Shown here: piece after piece, positions 27,785-35,088 of the stretch
Position numbering within the stretch: position 1 is the first letter of the stretch
Layout of the letters: every line of letters starts with the position of its first letter
Assembly (NCBI GenBank): GCA_938040995.1
Contig: CALHZT010000202.1
Span: 71,133-117,596, forward strand
Direction: 5' to 3'
Source of the DNA: an uncultured Pirellulaceae bacterium
GTDB lineage: Bacteria; Planctomycetota; Planctomycetia; Pirellulales; Pirellulaceae
Length of the DNA: 46,464 bases
Made by a program: the position numbers and the translations under genes
Notes under the pieces: generated by a model
What the model was told of the DNA's origin: nothing
Database searches by the model: none
Seen by the model: only the letters and a program-made list of their open reading frames with translations

Positions 27785-27820
27785 CACTCTGTTTCGCCAC
27801 TTCACTCCGTTTCGCCACTT
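27785..27820. repeat. 18-bp tandem duplication spanning a stop codon
   Basis: CACTCTGTTTCGCCACTT (27785-27802) is followed at once by CACTCCGTTTCGCCACTT (27803-27820), one mismatch apart. On the minus strand the upstream unit encodes the last residues of the sulfotransferase fusion and its TGA; the downstream unit repeats this after the stop. Confidence 0.85.
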
Positions 27821-30507
27821 TTCTGCCGGTGCAACTCTGGCTTGACGGCGGCAATCATGCGGTCGTGATTGGGCAACCGGTCAACCCCGAGGAATTGTAC
27901 GATCCGGGCAATGTGGTCCTCTGGAGCGCTAACGAGGTTGCCAAATTCCACCGTGATGAAATCGATATTCTCCTGACGTTCGAGCTGATGAAGAATATTC
28001 TGTCGGTGCTTGTCAAGCAACTCAGCCGTTTCTTCGTTGGAACGTTCGGCACCTTCGGTGCCCAGTCGTTCCATCATCTTTTCCTGTGAAACGACGATTT
28101 CTTCGACAGGCCGCAACATGAAGATGATTTTGTATTGGTGCCTTAGGGGCAAATGAGGAAGCAGCATCGAAATGACTTTTGCAACATGATCATCCAGCAA
28201 TGGATCGTCGAGAACGCCTGGATCGGTCGGCAGCTTCTTGATCTTCTCCCATTCCAGATAGCCTTCCGGATTATCGATGTCCGCCTTTCGTTCCTCGTCG
28301 GTTACTGGATGCAATCCTCCCAGCTTCAACATTTGCATCATCAGGGAAGTGCCCGACCTTGGCAGGCCAGAGACAAACACGAGAGTCCGCCCGGATTTGT
28401 CTTTTTTGCCTTGCTTCGGGCGCTCGCGCATCAGGGTTTCGCGTCGTGTCTTCATATCCGGGATGTCCGGAATTGGAAAAAGTTGACGCGCGCGATCCTT
28501 CGATTTTTGCTTCTCTTGTTTGGAGATCCCCAGCGATGCGTCGAACTCGACGCGATGCTTTTCAGCTTTTTCGGGATTATTGAGGAACCGGGAATTCAGA
28601 CGACTTAGCCAGCGATGGGCATTATGGGAGTTTGGATGAATGTGAAGGCAAGTTTCGAACGCCTGGGCCGCTCGCTCATGATTTCCCAATTGGGCAAGGG
28701 CTATCCCGAGCGAATAGTGGGCACTTGGCAAATGATGAATCAGGCGGACCGCATCCAGGGCTGAATTCGCGGCCGCTTCGAAATTCCTGGCCCTCAGGAA
28801 TGCACGTGCCAAACCCTGGTGTGCAAAAGCATTCTCAGGAGTGCACTCCAGGCACTTGTTGAACGCTTCGATTGCATTTTCTGTTTGACGCATGGACATG
28901 TAGACACGCCCTAACTGGAGTTGCAACTGAGGTTGATTTGAATTCCGTTTCAGGACATTCCTGAATGCTTCAGCCGCCTCGTCGCGGTTCCCCAGTTGCA
29001 GCAGGCATCGACCCTGAAACTGCTCAAGATTGAGAGGCATACCTCGTCCTCCCGGAAATGCTTTGTCGATCAGGTTCAGGCATTGCTGGTAGTACCCACA
29101 CAGAAAGTAGCAGTGAGCAAGCCGCACGATGAAACGTAATTCCCAGGGGTCGCCTGCGAGAAGTTCTTCAAAGATCGGTTTTGCCAAATCAGCCCGATCT
29201 GTCGCCGCATAGACCCGAGCCAGATTGTATTGCAGTTCAATTCCTGCGCTTCGGTTGGCTTTTATCAGATCATCGCCGTGGTCATCAACATAACCAAGCG
29301 CGACAAACTGCTTTCGCAAATCGTCGGACTGTTCCTCTTCAAGCTCTGTGCCAGGAGGGTGCATTCCTGCATCGCCCGGTCGATCTTCCCAACTGGGGAT
29401 CGTCTCAACATGGACAGTATCCTCAAACGCAGAGATGAGCGGATTGCCCTTCATGTCTCTACCGATCGGCAGACCCAGGTAAGCAAGAATTGTTGGCGTA
29501 ATATCAATCAGGTTTGCGCCATAAATGCGCTCGTCTTTTTTGATGCCTGGTCCTGCCATCGCAATCATGCCAAACTCGCGATGCCAGTCGGCCGGACCCG
29601 CCGGCTCATTGGAAACGGCAATCGGTCGAGCGTCCCCAGAAAGAAAGCCATGGTCGGAGCAGACGATGACCAAAGCATCTTCCCCCGCCAACTTCCACAG
29701 CACCTCAAGGATCATGTCATGAAAACGATAAACTCCCGCGATGACTTCTTTGTAATTCTCAAAGTCCTCATCCGACACCCTTGGCATCTTGGGGGCCTGA
29801 TATTGCATGAATGAATGACAAAAGTGATCGATTGAATCGAAATAGATCGCACTGAAGTCCCAATCGGCAGTTTTCATCGTTTCGACAGCTGCCGCTTGAA
29901 TCGTCGCACATTCCGAAAGCAGTTTGACGAAGGTACCGAGGCGGTTGTTCTTTGAGAGATCGATGTCGGAGATATTCGGTATGAAAGGCCCGATGTCATT
30001 CGCGCCGAGTTCGTCTGCGAACACACGGCATTTGGATATCTGATCTGCAAACGATTCCGGATGGACCACCCCTGGTGGAACGACGACGGTTCCGTCGACC
30101 TGCCTTTTCAGATGTTTGACATTGGGAGTGACAATGCGCCCGTTGACGGGTTCAGCTGGGTGACCGGCCCACCATCCGACGACATTGGATCGATATCCTT
30201 CCTGATTCAGGATATTCCATATCGCCTTTGTTTTGCGAGAAAGACTCGTAACGGGGCGCATCCCTTTTCCGGATGGCATTGGTTCCATAAAGCCCAGAAT
30301 GCCGTGCTCATCCGGTAGCTTTCCGGTCCCGATCGTATTCCAGAGCATGGGTGAAAAAATTGGCTCCATCGTCGCCAAATTCCCCATGACGCCGTTGTTG
30401 ATTAACCTCTCAAGCGTGGGCATCATCCCCTGTTCGAGCAACGGATTGATATGCTGCCAATCGGCCGCATCCCAACCCAGTAACAAGACTCGTTTCTTTT
30501 TCGACAT
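27802..30507 (-). CDS. Three-part protein: alkaline-phosphatase-superfamily phosphodiesterase, TPR repeats, sulfotransferase
   Basis: A 901-aa protein without a signal peptide. Residues 1-375 are a nucleotide-pyrophosphatase/phosphodiesterase domain: GWDAADW (Asp13), FSPMLWNTIGTGK with Ser52 at the nucleophile position, DSIDHFCH (Asp224, His228), SDHGF (Asp285, His286) and WHREFG (His309) give a plausible two-metal site. Residues about 425-650 are TPR repeats. Residues about 705-890 are a sulfotransferase with SGLPRSGTS (713-721), the loop that binds the 5'-phosphosulfate of PAPS. Combining a phosphate/sulfate ester hydrolase with a sulfotransferase is unusual; it could act on sulfated glycans or on the PAPS cycle. 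The substrate is unknown. It is a single gene with gaps on both sides. Confidence 0.9.
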   Translation of the reverse strand: MSKKKRVLLLGWDAADWQHINPLLEQGMMPTLERLINNGVMGNLATMEPIFSPMLWNTIGTGKLPDEHGILGFMEPMPSGKGMRPVTSLSRKTKAIWNILNQEGYRSNVVGWWAGHPAEPVNGRIVTPNVKHLKRQVDGTVVVPPGVVHPESFADQISKCRVFADELGANDIGPFIPNISDIDLSKNNRLGTFVKLLSECATIQAAAVETMKTADWDFSAIYFDSIDHFCHSFMQYQAPKMPRVSDEDFENYKEVIAGVYRFHDMILEVLWKLAGEDALVIVCSDHGFLSGDARPIAVSNEPAGPADWHREFGMIAMAGPGIKKDERIYGANLIDITPTILAYLGLPIGRDMKGNPLISAFEDTVHVETIPSWEDRPGDAGMHPPGTELEEEQSDDLRKQFVALGYVDDHGDDLIKANRSAGIELQYNLARVYAATDRADLAKPIFEELLAGDPWELRFIVRLAHCYFLCGYYQQCLNLIDKAFPGGRGMPLNLEQFQGRCLLQLGNRDEAAEAFRNVLKRNSNQPQLQLQLGRVYMSMRQTENAIEAFNKCLECTPENAFAHQGLARAFLRARNFEAAANSALDAVRLIHHLPSAHYSLGIALAQLGNHERAAQAFETCLHIHPNSHNAHRWLSRLNSRFLNNPEKAEKHRVEFDASLGISKQEKQKSKDRARQLFPIPDIPDMKTRRETLMRERPKQGKKDKSGRTLVFVSGLPRSGTSLMMQMLKLGGLHPVTDEERKADIDNPEGYLEWEKIKKLPTDPGVLDDPLLDDHVAKVISMLLPHLPLRHQYKIIFMLRPVEEIVVSQEKMMERLGTEGAERSNEETAELLDKHRQNILHQLERQENIDFITVEFGNLVSAPEDHIARIVQFLGVDRLPNHDRMIAAVKPELHRQKSGETE

Positions 30508-30634
30508 ATCTGATTCCGCGTTGGCAGCAAAATGCTCGCTTTATTCGAAGCCGATCACGATCCAATTGGACCCATTCCTATCGGCTGTATCGGCCAAAGC
30601 AGCGCGCAACCACTACGTTTGGCAAAAAAAAAGA

Positions 30635-30658
30635 GTTGCCTTATCGGAATAAGACAAC
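30635..30658 (-). terminator. Rho-independent terminator of the PEP-CTERM gene
   Basis: A 10-base stem with one mismatch and a CGGA-type loop (GTTGCCTTAT against ATAAGACAAC) is followed on the minus strand by TCTTTTTTTTT (30634-30624). The hairpin starts about 45 bases past the PEP-CTERM stop codon. Confidence 0.8.
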
Positions 30659-30667
30659 CCAATGAAA

Positions 30668-30687
30668 AGCCTGACGCTTGCCAGGCT
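30668..30687 (-). terminator. Second hairpin, tandem with the terminator above
   Basis: AGCCTG (30668-30673) and CAGGCT (30682-30687) form a 6-base stem followed on the minus strand by TTTTC. It lies between the PEP-CTERM stop and the stronger terminator and may act in tandem with it. Confidence 0.5.
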
Positions 30688-30703
30688 CATGTTTTGGTTT
30701 TAA

Positions 30704-31363
30704 CTAGCTTTTGCGTCGTCGCCGAGCAGCCAGACCAACTCCACCCAGTGCTAGCAGGGCGAGCGAGGAGGGCTCGGGAATGACGGCCCCGAATGCAACG
30801 CCGGGAGTTTTTTCCCATTGGAAGGACAACGTCATCGAGCCGCCTTGTCCCGGGACAAGGTCGTCAAGGAAGATGGCGCCGAAGTGCGTCATGCCACCAA
30901 TGTCAAACTGAAGGCCACCTTGGTTTGGTGCAAGATTAGGAAACGTCCCGAATGTGGTCGGGCCATAGGTGACGCCCAATGCGGCGGAACCCAAAGCGCT
31001 GGTTCCTGCGAACGAGTTCGAGAATACGCCGAGGTACTGTCGATTGCCGAGGTAGGTAGCGTCCGCAGCGTCCGGGCCGACAAGATTTCCACCGAGTCCC
31101 GAAATGAGGAACGCTTCACTCACGCTTGTTGAGTTGTCGACCACGCTCAAGTTGAAATCGAGAACGCCGTCACCGTCGATATCGACGTCTACCGAGTTCG
31201 ATGCGGTTGCGTCCAAAGTCACAGTTGTCGTGGAGTCGCAAATCTGTGCTTCCGCCATGTTGACGCCACCAGTCGTTACTGCAACGCCCGTCAATGCGTA
31301 AGTCGCGATTTTCTTACTGAGGGTGCTATTCTTTTGGATTTTACGGGTTTTCTTCAGTTTCAT
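30704..31363 (-). CDS. PEP-CTERM sorting-domain protein
   Basis: A 219-aa exported protein. The start is the ATG at 31363 with AAGGAG about 10 bases upstream; a GTG three codons earlier is too close to that site. It has a basic N-terminus, a hydrophobic export segment (IATYALTGVAVTTGGVNMAEA), a beta-rich body with DVDIDGDGVLDF, an Asp-rich possible calcium loop, and a C-terminal VIPEPSSLALLALGG-type hydrophobic stretch ending in ARRRRKS. That is the tripartite PEP-CTERM signal processed by exosortase, often linked to exopolysaccharide loci. No exosortase gene is in the window. The body has no recognised domain; two hairpins follow the stop. Confidence 0.9.
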   Translation of the reverse strand: MKLKKTRKIQKNSTLSKKIATYALTGVAVTTGGVNMAEAQICDSTTTVTLDATASNSVDVDIDGDGVLDFNLSVVDNSTSVSEAFLISGLGGNLVGPDAADATYLGNRQYLGVFSNSFAGTSALGSAALGVTYGPTTFGTFPNLAPNQGGLQFDIGGMTHFGAIFLDDLVPGQGGSMTLSFQWEKTPGVAFGAVIPEPSSLALLALGGVGLAARRRRKS

Positions 31364-31683
31364 TAGACTCACTCTCCTTATATGGATTCAATTTCAGATG
31401 GGGCAAAAAAAATGCCAACACTTCCGGGGTTTGCGGCCGAATCAACGGCTAAACCACGAAAGTCTTGGCATGGGAATTTTCGAAGGTGTTTCAACAGTCA
31501 TTGGCGTTATCTTCTCGTCTCGTTCGAAAAAGGCGGCAGCATCCGCATCCGCATCCGGATTCCACGTAACCATTACAATAACTTGATAATTCCACATTGC
31601 AATCAATACGGGAAAAAAATTGCAAATAGTTCAGAAATCACCGGAAACTGGGGGGTGTTGCAAAAGACTTCTACTGACGCGCC
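31364..31683. promoter_or_regulatory. Gap upstream of the PEP-CTERM gene
   Basis: About 320 bases with no supported gene. It should contain the promoter and leader of the PEP-CTERM gene (minus strand). A GCATCC unit is repeated three times in tandem at 31539-31556. Several poly-A/T runs occur; no clear terminator for the acyl-CoA synthetase gene was found. Confidence 0.4.
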
Positions 31684-33615
31684 CTACTGAAGCGACTCAC
31701 GAAGTTTACGACGCATGACCTTATTCGATGCTGTGCGCGGCATCGAGTCGACGAGAATAACTCTGGCGATCTTGAAGAGTGGATTCAGTCGGCTTTTGAT
31801 CTGCGAATTCAGTGCCTGCTTAAGAGCTTCCTCGTCAGGATTGTCGCTTACAACTGCGAACACGATCAGTTGCGTTGGACCTCCCTCGCTGGATGCGTCG
31901 GGTTCTCCATCGACTGGCGCGGAACGCGACGAGGCGACTGCAGCCGTCTCGACGATCCCCTCCACCTGATTCAGCACGCGCTCGATCTCGGAAGAACTGA
32001 CTTTGATCCCGCCAAGGTTCATCGTGTCGTCAATTCTTCCGCCAGCCACAAAATACTCGCCATGCTCCGTCGAGTGTTTACGAAACTGATCTCCATGCCG
32101 CCGCAATGGCGGAAGGCCAGCAACGGTCGGTACACCTGCAAAATAAGTTTCGTAATGGTCCCGATTGAGCAGCCGGCTCGAAAGTCCAATGGACGGCGGG
32201 ATCAGATGAACCTCGCCTTGGTCGCCGGGTGTCCCGTTTTCGTCAAGCAGGACAAACTGGTGTCCGATGGCCGGTGTATTAAAGGCGGACGGAATACCAG
32301 GGAGCACGGGAACCGAACTGACATAGCCGCCACCAATTTCAGTGCCGCCGCAATATTCGATTACCGGCTTGTTGCCAGCAAGCGACGACAAAAAACGCAT
32401 GTCGTCGGGCTGGGAACTCTCCCCCGTAGAACTGAATGCCCGAATGGCGGACCAGTCGCAGGGGTGCATGTCGCCAGTCCGCCGCCAATTCTTCACCAAC
32501 GTTGGCACAACCCCAAGCATGGTGACTGATGCCTTTTCCACAAAAGTCCCAAACGCGGTGCCGACTGGGGCATCTTCGAAAAGTGCGATCGTGCCGCGAT
32601 TAATGAGTGAGGCGAATATGAGCCACGGTCCCATCATCCAGCCGAGATTGGTTGGCCACGCGACGACGTCACCAGACCGGATGTCGTGATGAACGTGGCC
32701 GTCGACGGCGCATCGAATCGGTGTCAGGTGATTCCACGGAATCGCTTTGGGCTCTCCCGTGGTGCCTGACGAGAAGAGAATGTTGATGGTGTCGTTGGCG
32801 TCGCAAACGACTGGTGTGAATGTGTCGTCTTCGACAAGGAAGTCGTTCCACGCGACATCGCGATCCTTCCTCAGTGCTGGTGGAATCGGCCTGGCTTCCG
32901 CGTTCGCCTTCGCAGCAGGAATGACAATGATTGATGGTGTGTTGGGTTGAAGGTTCTCAACCGCCTCGGCGACTCGTGCATAAAGTGGGTGCAACTTGCC
33001 GGCGCGTGGCTGCAAGTCGTAAGTGATGACGCATTGGACCTCGGCGATTTTCAAACGAGTCGCGATTTGGGGCGGTGCGAAGCTGTCAGCGATGGAAACG
33101 ACGATACAGCCGGCTTGGACAATTCCGAGATAGATCGCGACGGACAGCTCGGTCATGGGAAGCACGACCGCAATTGCATCGCCCTTCCCGTAACCCTGCC
33201 TGGCGAGGCTGTTGGAGATGCGGTTCGCCAACGAGCGTAGCTGGGCGACGGTGGTGCGGCGTAGTTCGCCACCTGGCGACTGAGCCACAATTGCAGTTTC
33301 GTTATCGTCAGCCTGGAAACAGCTTTCGACGACGTTCAAATGGGCACCATCGCACCACGCGGCGTGCTCGACGCCTTTATCCGTGTTCAGGATCCTCGAT
33401 GGAGGCTGCGCAAAGTGAATGCCCAGTCGTGAGATGGTGGCTTGCCAGAAATCCTCGCGCGAATCGACAGACCAGCGGTAAAAGCTCTCGTAATCTTCGA
33501 GCCCCCGTTCACGCATCCAGCTTGCAACATTTGTTGCATGGATCTGTTCCTTCGTCGGAATCCAGTTTGGTGTCCAACGATCGGGGGCCGTGTTTTTCGT
33601 TGGTGGGAGGTCCAT
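31684..33615 (-). CDS. Acyl-CoA synthetase (AMP-forming), resembling the plant AAE17/18 group
   Basis: A 643-aa adenylate-forming enzyme that should activate a carboxylic acid to its CoA thioester through an acyl-AMP. The ATP loop is LFSSGTTGEPKAIPW, followed by WPTNLGWMMGPWLIFASL; EYCGGTEIGGG is the A5 motif; HGEYFVAGGRIDDTMNLGG carries the hinge; and RTASNKVMRRKLRE carries the C-terminal catalytic Lys. The N-terminal part (WTPNWIPTKEQI, FWQATISRLGIHF) resembles acetyl-CoA synthetase. The motif around PKAIPW...NLGWMMGPW recalls the peroxisomal AAE17/18 enzymes of plants, whose substrate is uncertain. It is monocistronic, with a 0.4-kb gap upstream. Confidence 0.9.
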   Translation of the reverse strand: MDLPPTKNTAPDRWTPNWIPTKEQIHATNVASWMRERGLEDYESFYRWSVDSREDFWQATISRLGIHFAQPPSRILNTDKGVEHAAWCDGAHLNVVESCFQADDNETAIVAQSPGGELRRTTVAQLRSLANRISNSLARQGYGKGDAIAVVLPMTELSVAIYLGIVQAGCIVVSIADSFAPPQIATRLKIAEVQCVITYDLQPRAGKLHPLYARVAEAVENLQPNTPSIIVIPAAKANAEARPIPPALRKDRDVAWNDFLVEDDTFTPVVCDANDTINILFSSGTTGEPKAIPWNHLTPIRCAVDGHVHHDIRSGDVVAWPTNLGWMMGPWLIFASLINRGTIALFEDAPVGTAFGTFVEKASVTMLGVVPTLVKNWRRTGDMHPCDWSAIRAFSSTGESSQPDDMRFLSSLAGNKPVIEYCGGTEIGGGYVSSVPVLPGIPSAFNTPAIGHQFVLLDENGTPGDQGEVHLIPPSIGLSSRLLNRDHYETYFAGVPTVAGLPPLRRHGDQFRKHSTEHGEYFVAGGRIDDTMNLGGIKVSSSEIERVLNQVEGIVETAAVASSRSAPVDGEPDASSEGGPTQLIVFAVVSDNPDEEALKQALNSQIKSRLNPLFKIARVILVDSMPRTASNKVMRRKLRESLQ

Positions 33616-34018
33616 GGAATGTTGTTGGCGAGATTTGGCGGCGTTGCGGCGAAGCGTTCATTCCTGAATAAGAACACCGTCGTCGCGAGAAGTCATACTT
33701 TGGAAAGTGAATTAGTCGATTTCATAGGGGAGCAGCTCGACATGACCGTGCGACCGTAAACAGGAACGATGGCAAAGCGGAGAGAACTGTCGATCTCAAA
33801 AGAAGTTGAAGGTGCTGTCCATGGCGACATCGTACTATGAACGCAGATTTACGCACAGCGCGGCAAGCAATCGGTGACTCGAGAGCATTTTTTCACAATC
33901 CCGAATGAGATTCCGATCTTGTGTCATGAAAAGTCCAGTAACCGTTCACGGATATTTACGTTTCCCCAGGTTCAAGAGGGTCAGGCACAAATTTTCGGCG
34001 TTTGTCCGCAAAGCGAAA
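33616..34018. other. Non-coding gap with dispersed repeat copy B
   Basis: Upstream region of the acyl-CoA synthetase gene with no supported gene. Its right part (33964-34023, minus sense) is the partner of the 58-base repeat at 17563-17620. GTAACCGTTCACG at 33938-33950 recurs inverted at 40547-40559, in the flank of the second MITE copy, so the repeated unit may be larger than the MITE itself. Confidence 0.5.
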
Positions 34019-34232
34019 TAAGGATCGTTCGATCAATTAGTGTCAAATCTCAACTCATGACGACTCAATTGACGGCCTATGGCCGTCTTCCCCGCGAACG
34101 CGGGGGCCCACTCGAAGCGTATTGACGCTCAACGTCTTTCCCTGCATCAAAAAGCCAATCCGATTCAATGGATTCCCGCCTGCGCGGGAAAGACGGAGGA
34201 AGATCAGGCAGTAATTTCTCGAACGATCCTTA
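34019..34232 (+). mobile_element. MITE-like element, copy 1 (perfect terminal inverted repeats)
   Basis: A 0.2-kb non-coding element. TAAGGATCGTTCGA at 34019-34032 is exactly inverted at 34219-34232. Bounding TA dinucleotides fit a Tc1/mariner or IS630-type target site, though that family link is inferred. Two internal palindromic blocks (CCGCGAACGCGGG and CCCGCCTGCGCGGG) would fold into hairpins. No transposase is encoded. A near-identical inverted copy lies at 40282-40498. Confidence 0.8.
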
Positions 34233-34235
34233 AGT

Positions 34236-35006
34236 TTAAGGCTTCAGATTAATCGTCACCGGCGCATGGTCGGACACTTCTATGCCGCCCGGTCGATGAA
34301 TGGAGGCGTCGATGAAGCGCTCTTTTGCCGCCTTGTTGCCGAGCAGGTAGTCAATACGCCACCCGCGATCCAGCTCACGGGCTTTTCCGCGGTTGGACCA
34401 CCATGAGTAAGGTCCCTTCATCTCTCCGAAGTGAACCCGCACGAAATCCGTCCAGCCTTTGTCGAGTGTCTTGCCGAACCACTCGCGTTCATGGGGCAAA
34501 AAGCCGGATGTCTTTTTGTTTCCGCTTACATAAAAGATGTCATTTTCGGTGTGGGCAACATTCAGATCACCGCCGACAATCACCGGCTGTTTCGATTTGG
34601 AAAGCTTCGTCAGCCACGGCTGAAACTTCGCCATCCACTTTTCCTTGATGGCTTGACGTTCTTCACCCGACGATCCAGAGGGCAAATAGGCGCAAACGAA
34701 CTGCACGCCTTCAATCCTGGCATGGACAATTCGGCCTTCCGGGTCACGCCCACCGTCAATTCCGGTACCAATGATCTCCATTGGGGATCTCGAAAGGATC
34801 GCTGTCCCTGAGTAGCCCTTCTTTTTGGCGGGATGCCAGTGAACATGCCAGCCCGGTGGATCGCGCCATGCGTCAGGTATCTGTTCGGGTAAGGAGCGAA
34901 TCTCCTGCAGCATGATCACGTCCGGTGCGACTTGCGCCAGATGATCTCCAAATCCTTTTCGGATCGCGGCGCGAAGGCCATTGACGTTCCATGTCGTAAT
35001 GCGCAT
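34236..35006 (-). CDS. xthA: Exodeoxyribonuclease III
   Basis: A 256-aa EEP-fold nuclease acting as AP endonuclease and 3'-5' exonuclease in base-excision repair. It starts MRITTWNVNGLRAAI at 35006; an open frame to 35054 adds 16 residues before this conserved start and is rejected. Metal and catalytic motifs are visible: LQEIRS (Glu), GGDLNVAHTENDI (Asp/Asn), RVHFGEMKGPYSWWSNR (substrate loop), RIDYLLG and the final SDHAPV (Asp-His). Length and motifs are normal for the family. The stop lies four bases from the end of the MITE copy, so the element sits right behind the gene. Confidence 0.95.
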   Translation of the reverse strand: MRITTWNVNGLRAAIRKGFGDHLAQVAPDVIMLQEIRSLPEQIPDAWRDPPGWHVHWHPAKKKGYSGTAILSRSPMEIIGTGIDGGRDPEGRIVHARIEGVQFVCAYLPSGSSGEERQAIKEKWMAKFQPWLTKLSKSKQPVIVGGDLNVAHTENDIFYVSGNKKTSGFLPHEREWFGKTLDKGWTDFVRVHFGEMKGPYSWWSNRGKARELDRGWRIDYLLGNKAAKERFIDASIHRPGGIEVSDHAPVTINLKP

Positions 35007-35088
35007 TGAGAAGTTGTCGAAGCAAATGAATGGCGGCTGTGGGGAAATCAACAAGCCGAAGTATAGTCTGATTCGTAACTCAAGACAG

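Noticed and set aside
33874-34125. Plus-strand open frame into MITE copy 1, with a similar minus-strand frame at 40387-40605
   Set aside because: The shared peptide comes from the repeated non-coding element and has internal palindromes; there is no sign of selection for coding.
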